Shown here: positions 24,101 through 30,057 of the stretch, piece by piece
Numbering within the stretch: the stretch's first letter is position 1
Layout of the letters: each line of letters begins with the position of its first letter
IMG/VR virus record: IMGVR_UViG_3300042888_000580
Span: 1-64,000 of that record
DNA: 64,000 bases
From: a virus
Direction: 5' to 3' (one strand)
Made by a program: the position numbers and the translations under genes
Notes under the pieces: model-generated
The model's database searches: none
What the model saw: only the letters and a program-made list of their open reading frames with translations
What the model was told of the DNA's origin: nothing

Positions 24101-26724
24101 CTGGATTAGCAACACGATTATATTATGATTCATTTACAGTGGATTGGTTGCTAAAAACAATCACATTAGTAAGTGCATTACCTATAGGCGATTCACTATT
24201 AGTAGAAGTATATGAAGTTGGTAACGGTGATCAATTAGAAAAATCTAATAGTCAAACTGACCCTATTAGACTCAATGATGTTACTGGATTTAATGAAATA
24301 TACTTAAACTGTAATTATAGTGCAACACTTACATCTGGATCCGGAGTTATCATACCCGGTACATCACCAATCAATGTTATTGCAACAGAAACAGACAGCA
24401 CAGAAAATTCTATATTATGTGATGATGTACGATATTTCACAATAAATGATCAAATTATATTCTACGGAGATGTGTTTGGGGGGATAGTAGCTGACACCCA
24501 TTATTATGTTAAGACTGTAAGTAACGTAACAAATAAAATCACAATATCAGAAACTAATCCAGGAGGAGTAGCAGGACCTACATTCGTATTAACTAGCGAT
24601 ATAGGTTCAATGGATATTATAATAGAAGTTGGAAGTGGAGCCCCTTGGACAGATCCTATAGTTTATCACAATGGTACTAAACTTATATTAGGACATACTA
24701 ATAGAGTTACTCAAACTTCTAGTGCTACTAATTCCATAACATGTAATACTACTAGTGGCATGGAAGTAGGTGAACCAATTGTGTTTAGCAATACAATTTT
24801 TGGTGGTGTTATAGATCCCCAAGTAATCTATTATATTAAAACAATTATTGATGCTAATGAATTTACTATTTCTGAAACACTCGGGGGTGCAGTATTAGTA
24901 TTGACTAATGCAGCCGGTGGTGCGATTGGCATTACTAATGACTATGCCTTTGGTATAGCAGATAACGGCACGTCAGCAAAAATAATATTTGCGGCACAAT
25001 ATGATGATACTGCAGATTATCTAACCTATACTGTATTTGGTGAAACATTCCCAGACCAGTATGGATATACTATACCAGAAGTACAAATAATTGAAGGTAA
25101 CGGGTCAATTGGGCCATTTGCTCTAACCAACTATATTGGTGATGATAACCCATTAAATGCAGTAGTAGAAATTAATGGAGTTCGTATTACTGACACAGAA
25201 TACACAATTAACGATACAGCAGATACATTGACTTTTACTACATTAACTCCATCATCTAGCGATACTATTGCAGTAACAAGTTATAATCTAACAGAACGTC
25301 AAGCTTTTAATACTCAGTATGATATAACAGGAACTACTGTTTCATCCATTGTCAATATTAATAATGAAATAACAGCACCCATAGTAACAACCTATGTTAC
25401 TGCAACCACAGCAGGTACTAATTTATTAACTTGTAGCGATACTAGTGGATTCATTGTAGATCAAACAATTATATTTCAAGGAACATCATTTGGTAATGTG
25501 TTAACAAACGGCACCGTGTACTACGTAAAATCAGTAACATTCCCGTATGATGGTACATTTACTATTTCATCAACATTGGGCGGCACAACATTTACATTGA
25601 CGACTGGTTCTGGGGTTATAATATCATATGTAGGTGGACAACCTGCAGTACGTGTTACTACTAGTAGCCCGCATGGATTAGCTTCTCCGACAGCAAGTGA
25701 CGAATTAATAAGAATAGACGGTACTTTGGGCTCAATTCAATTGAACAACAATACTTACTATGTCCACGTGATTAACGACACACAAATTGATTTGTATAAT
25801 ACACCATACTTGTCTGCCATAGGTGATGTCAATGATCCGGTTACAAGTATATCTTCATATACATCAGGTGGTTATTTGTGGATAGATGAAATATTTGTAG
25901 TTGATAGTATTTGGGAACAAAATAATGTTGACAGACTATGGGTTACTATTAACGGGTATCGTGTCCCGTCATCATCGTTGTACTTAAATGCTGATAATAA
26001 CTTGAGTATTTTGGTATCAATTATTTCAACAGATGATATTACTATAACAAGTATGATATCTAGTGCGACACCAAATCAATTGGTTTATTTACAAAATGTT
26101 AATAAGAACGGAAATGGATCGGTATACAGAGCAAATACTGATACTAGAACTTGGTTGGTTGAACCACTATATTATACAAATGAAATAATATATGTGTCGG
26201 ATGTAACTAGAATTACAGATACTTTAGTACAAAATGTTGTCGCACCGGCAGCAGTAGATGGTATTATAAGTATAGGACTAGATGCTGATAAAAATACTAT
26301 TTCTCAAGTAATAGTTTACAATACTACCACAAGTAGTTATGTAAATTCTAATAATTATTCCATAGTAATTATAGATTTAGTTCCAATTTTACAAATAACT
26401 GATGAGGTTACTGTAGGAAATAGCTTAATCATAACTACTATTGAAGGTAATTTAATATATATTAACGGTGAGCAAATTAGATTTAGTACAGTAGATTTAG
26501 TTAATAATACTATATCTGGGTTACAACGTGGTTCAAATGGTACCGGAATATTAGACTTTATACCGAAGTATTCTGAAGTATTTGGAATATTGTCTAATAA
26601 TTTATTACCTAGCGTAAATTACAATCTGACTTGGAACAGTAATGTTTACAACGTTAATGATGGTGATCCACTACAGATTAGTGTAACAAATGCGGCAATT
26701 TTCTTAAATTCGGGGGAGTCTTAA
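9196..26724 (+). CDS. Giant baseplate/tail structural protein (5,842 residues) at the gp7 position
   Basis: The N-terminus (TLNFLPEIFKTTTN, then QGYIGSRFGYG) looks like a conserved wedge-attachment region, and the gene sits where T4 has gene 7. T4 gp7 is about 1,000 residues, so this is roughly six times longer. Visible parts: FG-GAP-like blades at about residues 2255-2890 (seven FG-containing motifs such as GSESFGSAVAYT and VQFGTSVDTN); Asp-box-like SxxGxxW motifs at about 4590-4880 (SIDGIVWT, SLDGILWT, SINGIDWT); about nine copies of a small beta repeat at about 2480-2555, 3860-4350, 5060-5250 and 5400-5480; and two ISGL(Q/T)RG(S/V)NGT motifs near 3580 and 5775. No membrane segment or enzyme motif was recognised. 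It probably forms the outer baseplate and carries binding surfaces. The gp7 equivalence is inference. Confidence 0.75.
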   Translation: MATRIRTLNFLPEIFKTTTNSQFLNATLDQIVDQPNTKRIQGYIGSRFGYGVNAKNYYVTEPTKTRTDYQLDPGVVFLKKDTSTAQDFISYPGIIDGLKLEGALTGDNNRLFTSEFYSWDSFTDLDKIINFNQYYWIPEGPEAVTVSTETVYNATDYIITSTPNGYLVTATGQSQGSTNPSLTLLRGGTYTFNVNQASEFWIQGMPGITGYDPNQPNVQTRDVLGVDNNGAEVGIVTFTVPFKTAQDEYELPGNNRVDLVTTLLYANVDGVLLSSLTNGIDGITSIDGLTLMFYNNENETTFYTITYTGDITDPTITLVAGTTIPVEENITANFGTEYIGRTFYRTTGSVITLIPYLSAILDTLYYQDGTSSNKVGQIRLISSNTTNRIDVLTDIIGQANYTSPNGVVFTNGLKVILSGEIYPVSYENIRFYVEGVGTAIELIPVTDFVAPEPFTQGTYIPFDTTPYDIGNFDVNLYIPVLQDYITIARNSIDKNPWSRSNRWFHIDVINATATYTNNPELATLYATPDNKANRPIIEFYPNLRLFDAGVVGKPPIDFIDFRTTDAFNDVTGVAGQESYYPDVEVYTAYTGSIVGTTGTSTTISILSSAVTGAFQVGQYINDSTNVLPRNSQITAITGTTTLTLTVSWVGSQTIVSTSNESSFIANDIQNDSYSVFDGARIVFAADTTLNVRNKIYVVRFSTLVFGDTPVITLTEAEDGLVLTDEQTFAFRGYNYQGMDFHFDGTNWQESQQKTTVNQPPLFDILDNNGISFGDRDIYVGTSFAGNKLFAYGIGSGIDDPVLGFPLTYSSIDNIGDISFDVSLNSESFNYVSGTVPITQKVNTGYVYNYSDLTTSTRQLGWQTAVGPSVQYQIFEFDYFAANPTTTYTCDIAKLANTDSPWPTIQLFVNNKIQYSSDYTVETTATQTIVTFSVPNPEIDTVVEILLLSDQVSETAYYSIPINLNNNPLNEDIVSVNVGDIRGQYQSSFYNNPNTTGNVFGANNYRDLGNMVPYGNRIIQNSASLVLPGAFLRKQNQNLFNALMYNGREYITFKTLLVDTINTTDFTERLSPATMLDNALDVITSAKTDSNSFFWSDMLPSKAAYITNTYSFANALDVSIYPLSKIYNFATANYNGVLVYLTNTLGIITQLINGVDYTISSDSPSLTVTLDLAPGDQITIKEYNQTYGSYIPNTPTKLGLYPSTIPTVILDTAYYQPTYFIVGHDGSYNKLYGDYIDGVLIDFRDQVLLEFEKRIYNNLKLSNVIPIQEYEVLPGFFRDTDYSYDEILQIYSTSFLDWVGQNRINYKTQFYSANNEFTYNYNQSGNKINREVIPQGYWRGVYEYFYDTSTPDTSPWEMLGFTDQPTWWETRYGPSPYTSDNLVLWNDLAQGIDWNNGNPVVIPQAIRPELLQVLPVDSEGNIVSPFVSIVGNYSNTSFNRDWIVGDVGPAEFSYRRSSSWPFDLMRILALTKPAEFFNLGVDIDNYKFNEEFNQYLVNDRSHLVISDVEIYGNGTAKTSYINWIVDFEKQVGIDATTNITDLLYNVDVRLVYRLAGFSDKNLLRFYVEKSTANSNNSSLLIPDESYQVLLYDNQPFDKIVYSGVVVQLTNTGYKVYGNSQTNAYFKILAPKINGNYERVSVQGLSVQLARDYYTTPEVVAYGTEFITVQQVSQFLEGYGRYLASQGVLFDQIESGLTVSWRQMVAEYLYWAQSGWEVGSIVNINPASNLISINKDSYIVQPLTLQRQNFILNQNLYPIQSTDLSVIRDGTLFTAQPLNQGDTVAYGQFNISNFEHGIVFDNVTVFDDVIYNLITGLRQNRITLRGAKTAEWNGTIDAQGFVLNQDNVLDWDKTVKYTTGSIVKYKNKYWIALTIIQPKELFEEREWKETDYNEIQKGLLPNTSTRSYESTIYYDVNRANLENDADLLSFSLIGYRPRDYLALVDLTDITQINVYKNFIKNKGTLNAASAFKGANLPQGGINYDIYENWAIKSGEFGGVLNSNFIDFKLNQNLLTGNPSIVGLTNGITTAGVQQEVPLYSLYNYGRPVTSTDVLPLLPTDTPSTLFPYAGYANFNDMRIAAYYYFNLANSTSPRGVLTPLSELYVGQYVWIADYQGTWQVMTPASLGAVVFAKNNLNGTATITFNNPHGLTKYQPFAIVNFNDSLNGYYIVNTVIDLNSVLVNVTLAPSITIVTGQGIGFRFQSQRVDNPSDIIDLPLLNTEFVKNKVWVDTNNDGDWAVYRKSINYTYDSELVKDGSESFGSAVAYTDTLGYLIGDADAGVTYRYSFNVLFDRYDLKQTLTGVASFGTTITYANDIFVVSQPTGTPEVYVYQLVVNTTVDELQSLQSAISAPGGVTEWGRAIAISGDTNWLYISAVTSSTSLVYVYRYSTVTEEYEQSATIDLGLTNADNFGYSLSTDYYGDTVIIGTPDQNYDGSTENWGYTYVYDRTVQNFEAQYTSITYVPQPFTLAWTPSTTSITVTASDATLDRFTCASSSSLVIGDPITFTGTVFGGIALNTVYYVLAKPSGTTFTISTTRGGSTLQLNNGSGSMTATQQDTPLYVSVNGTLIDDSTYFNIGSTITIVQGLNAGDIITVSSNNFVLAQTLTTENTPRIGVQFGTSVDTNTYATEILVGAPFELNSQNQEGVVYRYTNGGGKYGMIIGTTATNITTTRTILVNGYMVVLTAGNATVVATAINQANITNLQATAVDGKLIISLLDNALASPNDKLNVTVLDTATWSELGFSTYTQTQVITDPHVQGTTQFGNVVKFNEFNSFVVSAPTATRYQATTFDSTDDEDYDNDTLFDNNTTQWIDTYANAGAVYMFDYLSVYNESLINCGNFVYAQSTNDINEIYGSQPMYGHAVEFNASRVVIGTPNFKPDTVAGQIITYFNSIGAPDWSVYRSSSPIVDINRIQNIQLYSAITNDTLDNLDYIDPLQGKILGSVRENIDVVSNVDPAGYNSPNNTQGSMVWGSSQVGQIWFNTSTTRFVNYHQNDIVYNSKWWGQIFPGSDVTVYSWITSNTLPISYAGPGTPYNVDTYSIEYTLNATGVLTPVYFYWVRNTNIIFTLRGKTLADSIIQSYIASPINSGISYFVPLEQDIFALYNCANNINANDTVLHIGYSTGTNDDVSHSLYNLIRTNYADDFLPGLPTTNGADVPESLYDRMLDSLCGVDESGAVVPDPFLPKPVQYGIYARPRQSFFVDRLLALKNYLTYANEILSQYPISETRRSLFLFTEGATNPSTVDNPNWSGSVLPFYATPDYWYYINWWATGYDDNTKSALQVPIYADLATINATAGLIVTVAANGDGKSETYVYTNLNTWDRIGLQDGTIEFSSNLWDYATARLGFGDNFFDTTPYDTYPSQETRSIVRALNEEIYTNELLIFRNKSLILLFEFIQSETIESQNYLPWLNKTSFMDVGHTIRELLPLEVFQSDNQDFLAGYINEVKPYHVVIKEFLFKYTGSDLYAGTITDFDLPAQYNTDIQQFITPELVYSNPSGANQYLPSDPIWETAPYSEWFNNYGLGITGVDDYQITVLASYVSLNSPAMAVDNAYGFPINGTILIGDELIGYSNVNRSNNTLSGLTRGVNGTPVTVHIPGEIITINLPAILVLNGGRGYAEPPRVVAYIDTTIYPEPRRVAVLQVVMNLDSILRVDVIDPGDGYAVLPEIIIDPSVSVTFTSDDVNLLSNTISLPSPLLQTGDLITYTIGTSTTPVGGLDVDQYYYVNVLESTPTFVVALYTTYRDAINDSDRVILFDTGLGVNNVLNVSARASCVSTSLPIRENQITLRFDRTTYNSELTDWVGGAFYGSFYAGLYNNSERIASSSIGLQSTQPDIDTILASAAGAVFEIEDVTNVEVIIWSSRTRIVSAINTSTNVITITASDGGASLINSDSITNPTIGFYIGMPIKFIGAVTGNITVETTYYIKSLVDGNKFTLSASISSGVPGAVLSMAGTILGSAGLTGYVGEVTNTAVVTIFYPGILTATATSSITNGISVPLTGSGLGGTTGFYTNLPVFFVGTVFGGVIENERYYVTTVIDDETFTMSTTEDPVMVSVTNTTASTDYITCDDATGLSFNDPIIFNSMSVSGSAVSTFGNIADGTIYYVSAIINDTNFQISTVPNGGTFGLADQAAGTGTGCTGTNQKDIVQLTTATGSMTCNVGLPVSPGQVTGQEFTFYPTSATTVSSPAFTQGNLITRTIKNALADGDYLSLESETGGTTNMYVNMPVRVAASYGGLSTGTTYYVVNIGTVTTEVIQTTSANVLISTGTAGFYVDMPITFTGSTLGGTIENTLYFVKTVNVNGTDFTITDSQGGATLALSNDTGSMTVTGAPYIKVSATLGGGVLALSNASTSTTLTQYPTSSPSFDVSWILGGYSVDITGAGAGYAINNTFTVLGTALGGTTPTNNLVMTVNTIGTNGQVTSLINSGTPPEIVEQYYLKVISTTECEVYSDSQLQIPVTGINFPFTAGDYALLPEPFYFNQSIVKYNNRVYQCIISNNDTEFIFGKWEELRSDSRKLNALDRIVGYYQPTINMPGLDLTQLVDGIIYPNSTYKDNAFPPSEEYTLDTILQDQLFSPTEVDVTSILWNGTTYFAPANSPTYSDITYSTTGTTWLSNKVAGQPIALTDIVYANSKYVMSSQNNVTPILVSIDGIVWTTAGLESGSVSIDNTSLNSVAYFNGIYVAVGDNIVSSGDAYIWLERYRFTDMVLYGVSAITINNFDGFIAVGVGPDYSVIPTITQSVILKSLDGILWTNITPSASAETLYGASSGNNTIVVVGNNGAIFTSINGSNWNDISTGSANLRDIVYSDSLGLFVIVGESGFIGTYDGSTFSVETSGTTENLNSVIWNSDLSEFIVTGNNNVILKSINGIDWTISNIFVTDPTVYDVQGDAFTSGYGPEELVPGVVTDNLTMVVTTRPGTNWDVATYQHVGYNVVSTTLTPITNGQLIFSFDGLVLIPAQLSVFQIDGTTGLATRLYYDSFTVDWLLKTITLVSALPIGDSLLVEVYEVGNGDQLEKSNSQTDPIRLNDVTGFNEIYLNCNYSATLTSGSGVIIPGTSPINVIATETDSTENSILCDDVRYFTINDQIIFYGDVFGGIVADTHYYVKTVSNVTNKITISETNPGGVAGPTFVLTSDIGSMDIIIEVGSGAPWTDPIVYHNGTKLILGHTNRVTQTSSATNSITCNTTSGMEVGEPIVFSNTIFGGVIDPQVIYYIKTIIDANEFTISETLGGAVLVLTNAAGGAIGITNDYAFGIADNGTSAKIIFAAQYDDTADYLTYTVFGETFPDQYGYTIPEVQIIEGNGSIGPFALTNYIGDDNPLNAVVEINGVRITDTEYTINDTADTLTFTTLTPSSSDTIAVTSYNLTERQAFNTQYDITGTTVSSIVNINNEITAPIVTTYVTATTAGTNLLTCSDTSGFIVDQTIIFQGTSFGNVLTNGTVYYVKSVTFPYDGTFTISSTLGGTTFTLTTGSGVIISYVGGQPAVRVTTSSPHGLASPTASDELIRIDGTLGSIQLNNNTYYVHVINDTQIDLYNTPYLSAIGDVNDPVTSISSYTSGGYLWIDEIFVVDSIWEQNNVDRLWVTINGYRVPSSSLYLNADNNLSILVSIISTDDITITSMISSATPNQLVYLQNVNKNGNGSVYRANTDTRTWLVEPLYYTNEIIYVSDVTRITDTLVQNVVAPAAVDGIISIGLDADKNTISQVIVYNTTTSSYVNSNNYSIVIIDLVPILQITDEVTVGNSLIITTIEGNLIYINGEQIRFSTVDLVNNTISGLQRGSNGTGILDFIPKYSEVFGILSNNLLPSVNYNLTWNSNVYNVNDGDPLQISVTNAAIFLNSGES
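15958..17870 (+). repeat. FG-GAP-like repeat region coding for a predicted beta-propeller
   Basis: Seven segments share an FG core followed by a hydrophobic strand, then G(T/A)P-type and VY-type strands, as in integrin-alpha FG-GAP blades. Examples are SFGSAVAYT, SFGTTITYA, NFGYSLSTD, QFGTSVDTN, QFGNVVKFN, plus WGRAIAIS and YGHAVEFN variants. One copy of the small beta repeat is inserted between blades four and five. Seven blades would close a ring, but the fold is inferred from the pattern only. Confidence 0.55.
20780..22250 (+). repeat. Cluster of small beta repeats in the giant structural gene
   Basis: Five consecutive segments of about 70-90 residues share a pattern: a Thr-rich strand, GF(Y/S)xx(M/L)P(I/V)xF, a GTxFGG(V/T)IExxxYYV core, then FTIS/FTMS and a closing strand rich in L, S, T and G, often ending GSMT. 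Further copies occur near 16630-16860, 24380-24640, 24700-24930 and 25390-25640. These look like repeated spacer or binding domains expanded by duplication. Confidence 0.65.
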
Positions 26725-26889
26725 ATGATAAATAAATGTATGAATGATAATGAAGAAAATAAAGCTACACCTGTACAGGAATATGGGCCAAAACCCGACG
26801 AACATGGTGGGTTTTACTTCTCATCTCATCTAAAAATAACTGATCCAAATACTAAAGAAGTATTGGTTCAAACAAGAGGCGATAACTAA
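26725..26889 (+). CDS. Small 54-residue protein, unknown
   Basis: The ATG directly follows the stop of the giant gene and the TAA overlaps the next ATG by one base (TAATG), so this frame is almost certainly translated within the same message. The second half contains LKITDPNTKEVLVQ, which resembles LKIYDPNSGKVLVD near the N-terminus of the next protein, so the two may share one strand-turn-strand element. There is no signal peptide, membrane segment or known motif. It may be a small structural or assembly protein. Function is unknown. Confidence 0.7.
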   Translation: MINKCMNDNEENKATPVQEYGPKPDEHGGFYFSSHLKITDPNTKEVLVQTRGDN

Positions 26890-27509
26890 TGTCAGTAATA
26901 ACACTATCATATAAAGTAGAAGGGTTCTTAAAGATTTATGACCCCAATAGCGGAAAAGTTCTAGTAGATAAGCATAATGCTATTAACTACGAAAACATGT
27001 CTGAGGCCATTGCTGATACATTAAGCAGTCGTGGTTACGGTGAAATTTATCAGATGGCATTTGGGAACGGTGGTGCAAGTGTAGATGAAACAGGTGTTAT
27101 CACATATCTACCCCCAAATACCACTGGTCAAAATGCGGCACTCTATAATCAAACCTACGCTAAAATTGTAGATGATACTAGTGTTTTTAACTTAGATCCT
27201 ACAAGAAATAAAATGACAGTTTCACATACTACAGGTCGTGTTTATACTGACATTTTAGTACAATGTTTATTAGATTACGGCGAGCCTGCAGGACAAAATG
27301 CATTTGACAATAGTACTCAAACAGATTCAGCTTATGTATTTGATGAATTGGGTCTATTAGCGAATTACGGAACAGATAGTGACGGCAATGTTCTCACAAG
27401 ATTATTAACTCATGTGATATTTCACCCAGTACAAAAGAGTTTGAATAGACAAATTCAAATAGATTACACAGTCAGAATTCAAAGTTTGACAAATCTAGTG
27501 ACAATTTAA
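26889..27509 (+). CDS. Baseplate/tail structural protein, possibly at the gp8 position
   Basis: This is a 206-residue soluble, mostly beta protein. It opens with SYKVEGFLKIYDPNSGKVLV and continues with NAINYENMSEAIADTLSSRG and MAFGNGGASVDETG, a layout I associate with virion proteins encoded beside fibre genes in T4-like phages of aquatic bacteria. It starts inside the stop codon of the 54-residue gene and ends 31 bases before the first fibre gene. The gene order giant wedge protein, this gene, fibres suggests a connector or a gp8-like wedge part. No catalytic motif is visible, and the gp8 assignment is a guess from position. Confidence 0.55.
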   Translation: MSVITLSYKVEGFLKIYDPNSGKVLVDKHNAINYENMSEAIADTLSSRGYGEIYQMAFGNGGASVDETGVITYLPPNTTGQNAALYNQTYAKIVDDTSVFNLDPTRNKMTVSHTTGRVYTDILVQCLLDYGEPAGQNAFDNSTQTDSAYVFDELGLLANYGTDSDGNVLTRLLTHVIFHPVQKSLNRQIQIDYTVRIQSLTNLVTI

Positions 27510-27510
27510 G

Positions 27511-27517
27511 ATAAATA
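27511..27517 (+). promoter_or_regulatory. T4-type late promoter box (first fibre gene)
   Basis: ATAAATA lies 30 bases before the fibre gene start at 27541. The longer string TTTAAGATAAATA is shared with the gp6 late promoter region at 5757-5769, which supports a real promoter family. Confidence 0.6.
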
Positions 27518-27540
27518 ACAGAATATCGGGATAATTTAAT

Positions 27541-28749
27541 ATGGCATATACGATTGTAAAAAGTGATGGTACAGTACTAACGACCATTGCCGACGGTACT
27601 ATAAACACAACTAGTACATCATTGGGCTTACCGGGCAGAAATTATGCTGGTTACGGTCAATCACTTGATACCAACTTTGTTCATGCAATGGAAAACTTTG
27701 CAGATTCAACTCCTCCTGCAAATCCATTACGTGGTCAATTATGGTATAATACAAATGCTAGCACACTATGTGTATGTCCTGCTGACGGAACAGTGTCAGC
27801 TAGTTCGTGGATTACACTAGCACAATCAGGTGGGTCAGGTACAACAACATTTGGTTCAGTAACTGTAACTGGAAATCTACAAGCAAATAATATTCAAGCT
27901 GTAAACAACTCAAATGCCGATATAATCACCACTAGATTATTAACAGTTACAGCTAATGCTTCTATATTAACAGCAAATGTCACAACTGGCAATATTATTA
28001 CATTAAACACAGCAGTTATTACAACTGGATCTGCTAGCACAACCGGAGCAATTACCGGAACTTGGACCTTGACAGGTGGTACAGGTGGTACATCAAATGC
28101 TTTCATAGTTACCGGTGGTGTTATTAATGCTGTTAATGGTATTAAAACAAACAACTACTATTACGCTAATGGGGATCCATTCAATCCTACAGGAACATAT
28201 AACAATGCCAACGTGTTTGACTATCTGACTGGTTCAAATTCAGTAGCACAATTTACAGGTAACATAGCTCCTACTAAGATTACTACAAGTAATATTGCAG
28301 GTGGAGGTACAATTTTTGGTATTTGGACATTGGGTACAAGTGCTAGATTAAATGCTACATATGCTGACTTGGCAGAGCGTTTTGAATCAGATAGTCCATA
28401 TGACGCCGGTACTGTGGTAGAGTTGGGCGGCGATGCTGAAATTACTGCAGTGGTACATGAATTAAGTGAAGATGTATTTGGTGTAGTATCAAACACTGCT
28501 GCCTATCTAATGAATGCAGCCGCAGGCAATGATGACACTCATCCTGCAGTTGCAGTCGGTGGCAGGATACATGTTAAAGTCACTGGTACAGTCTGTAAAG
28601 GGGATAGACTAGTTTCTGCTGGTAACGGTATAGCACGTGCAGCCAAAGTAGGTGAGGCAACATCATTTAATGTAATTGGTCGTGCATTAGCTAATAAAAC
28701 TACTGACGATATTGGTACAGTAGAAGCATTTGTTTCAATTAAAGGATAA
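27541..28749 (+). CDS. Tail fibre protein with conserved N-terminal and C-terminal fibre domains
   Basis: The 402-residue protein starts with a virion-attachment type domain (residues 1-85; NYAGYGQSLDTNFVHAMENF and RGQLWYNT motifs are common in phage fibres). Residues 95-270 are Thr/Asn/Val-rich short strands such as FGSVTVTGNLQANNIQAV, as expected for a trimeric shaft. Residues 275-402 form a compact domain with YADLAERFESD, GTVVELGG, VFGVVSNTAAYLMN and GDRLVSAGNG. That domain recurs at the ends of phage fibres and resembles the intramolecular-chaperone/autoprocessing type, but I cannot identify a cleavage site. It probably contacts the host surface. The next fibre gene follows after four bases. 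Confidence 0.75.
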   Translation: MAYTIVKSDGTVLTTIADGTINTTSTSLGLPGRNYAGYGQSLDTNFVHAMENFADSTPPANPLRGQLWYNTNASTLCVCPADGTVSASSWITLAQSGGSGTTTFGSVTVTGNLQANNIQAVNNSNADIITTRLLTVTANASILTANVTTGNIITLNTAVITTGSASTTGAITGTWTLTGGTGGTSNAFIVTGGVINAVNGIKTNNYYYANGDPFNPTGTYNNANVFDYLTGSNSVAQFTGNIAPTKITTSNIAGGGTIFGIWTLGTSARLNATYADLAERFESDSPYDAGTVVELGGDAEITAVVHELSEDVFGVVSNTAAYLMNAAAGNDDTHPAVAVGGRIHVKVTGTVCKGDRLVSAGNGIARAAKVGEATSFNVIGRALANKTTDDIGTVEAFVSIKG

Positions 28750-28752
28750 AAG

Positions 28753-29703
28753 ATGAGTTACGCACAATTTGGAACAATTCAAGCCAGTGATTACAATACT
28801 CTAGTAGGTGCGGCTACAGGGGGTACTGCTAACGTATTAAACACCGTTTGGTCTACTGGAAGTAGTGGCGCAGGTTATGGTCAACCTGCTGAAGCAAACG
28901 TAGCAGTAGGAGACACTGTAACTGCCGCAAAATGGGCTAATTTAATTACTAAAACATCAAATTTAGCTAGTCATCAAAGTTCAAGTATTACTAGCGTTAC
29001 AGCTCCTGCGTCAGGCAATACAATTACATATAATGCCAATGTTGTAACTAATTTACAAACTACTTACGTAAATAGATTAAATGCTGTGTCACAAAGCGGA
29101 ACAAGTTCTAACACAGCTACATACGGTGCTACTTGGCTAAATGCAATAACATTTACACATACTGTTACTTTTGCTAACGGTGATGCGGCACGTTTTTTCT
29201 TTAACTCGGGCGGACAGTTAGCTATTACATGCGCTCATCCAGCTGGATCGGGTATCAATTTATTATTAAACAATCTAGCAAGTAATGTAGGAACTGTTGT
29301 ATTAAGTGCACCTACTTCAGGTGCTGCAACCATTGCAAGTACAAGTTACAACGGTGTTACTAAAATTGGTGGAGGCGGATCTACTCCGGTAATATCTACT
29401 AATAGTGGTTATTATAATTTGACAACTAGTAATGCAAATGTATTTTACCAAACAGCTAGTACAGGCCCTTCTGGTTACTTATCAACTAATATCAATATCC
29501 TTGTTAAAACAAATGGTACTCAAGGTAGCAACGGTGACGTAGGTAATGTAATTACTATATCTACAGTTTGGGATGAGATTCCAAACGGACTAACAGTAAC
29601 AACCGGATCGGCTACCACAGTAACAATACGTCCACCCGAAGTTACATATATTGCTAATACATGGGGTACACCATCTGTTACTGGCACAGTAACGGGTAGT
29701 TAA
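28753..29703 (+). CDS. Fibre-associated virion protein
   Basis: This 316-residue protein has no signal peptide or membrane segment. The N-terminal 75 residues (ASDYNTLVG, GAGYGQPAEANVAVGDTVTA, KWANLITKTS) look like a conserved capsid- or fibre-attachment module. The rest is rich in Thr, Ser, Asn and Gly, with beta strands such as TFTHTVTFANGDAARFFFNS and FNSGGQLAITCAHPAGSG, a motif seen in phage tail and fibre proteins. It lies four bases after the fibre gene, so the two are probably made together. It may be a second fibre subunit or a minor tail protein. Confidence 0.65.
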   Translation: MSYAQFGTIQASDYNTLVGAATGGTANVLNTVWSTGSSGAGYGQPAEANVAVGDTVTAAKWANLITKTSNLASHQSSSITSVTAPASGNTITYNANVVTNLQTTYVNRLNAVSQSGTSSNTATYGATWLNAITFTHTVTFANGDAARFFFNSGGQLAITCAHPAGSGINLLLNNLASNVGTVVLSAPTSGAATIASTSYNGVTKIGGGGSTPVISTNSGYYNLTTSNANVFYQTASTGPSGYLSTNINILVKTNGTQGSNGDVGNVITISTVWDEIPNGLTVTTGSATTVTIRPPEVTYIANTWGTPSVTGTVTGS

Positions 29704-29727
29704 TTTTTATCAACAGCTTGGTATTCA

Positions 29728-29735
29728 TCTAAATA
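29728..29735 (+). promoter_or_regulatory. Probable late promoter box for the glycosyltransferase operon
   Basis: TCTAAATA differs from the late consensus TATAAATA at one position and starts 24 bases before the ATG at 29752. AGGAG lies between, at a good distance for ribosome binding. It heads the run of overlapping genes that starts here. Confidence 0.45.
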
Positions 29736-29751
29736 CTTCTAGGAGTGTTTA

Positions 29752-30057
29752 ATGGATACCAAAACCTTAATTAGCGAGGCTAAAGCCCGCTTCAATCACA
29801 ATAGCGCAAAAGCGCAACTAAAAGACAAATACGACGGCAAATTTATTATTGCTGAACAAGGGGGACTTTGGAAAGCTACCCCTGAAATCATCTCATTTCT
29901 AAACGCAATGGATGATAACTTTATAATTCTTATTGATAACTTTAATAATCCAGTACAAGTTAACCGTGAACAATTACTAACTGTAGTAAAAGAAACATAT
30001 CAAAGAGTTATGCTTGATTGGTATAAAGAATGGAAAGAGATTGAGACGGTACGATGA
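29752..30057 (+). CDS. Hypothetical 101-residue protein
   Basis: The family is not recognised. The protein is soluble and mixed alpha/beta. It begins with a basic helix (LISEAKARFNHNSAKAQLKD), has a middle part GGLWKATPEIISFLNAMDD with strand FIILIDNFNNPVQV, and ends in a helix rich in Trp, Tyr and Lys. It has a strong AGGAG ribosome binding site and overlaps the next gene by the ATGA arrangement, so it is the first gene of the glycosyltransferase/radical SAM run. A chaperone or assembly role for the preceding fibres is possible from position only. Confidence 0.7.
   Translation: MDTKTLISEAKARFNHNSAKAQLKDKYDGKFIIAEQGGLWKATPEIISFLNAMDDNFIILIDNFNNPVQVNREQLLTVVKETYQRVMLDWYKEWKEIETVR

Noticed and set aside
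26728-26734. ATAAATA as a late promoter
   Set aside because: It lies inside the start of the 54-residue gene and about 155 bases from the next start, unlike the 24-32 base offset elsewhere.
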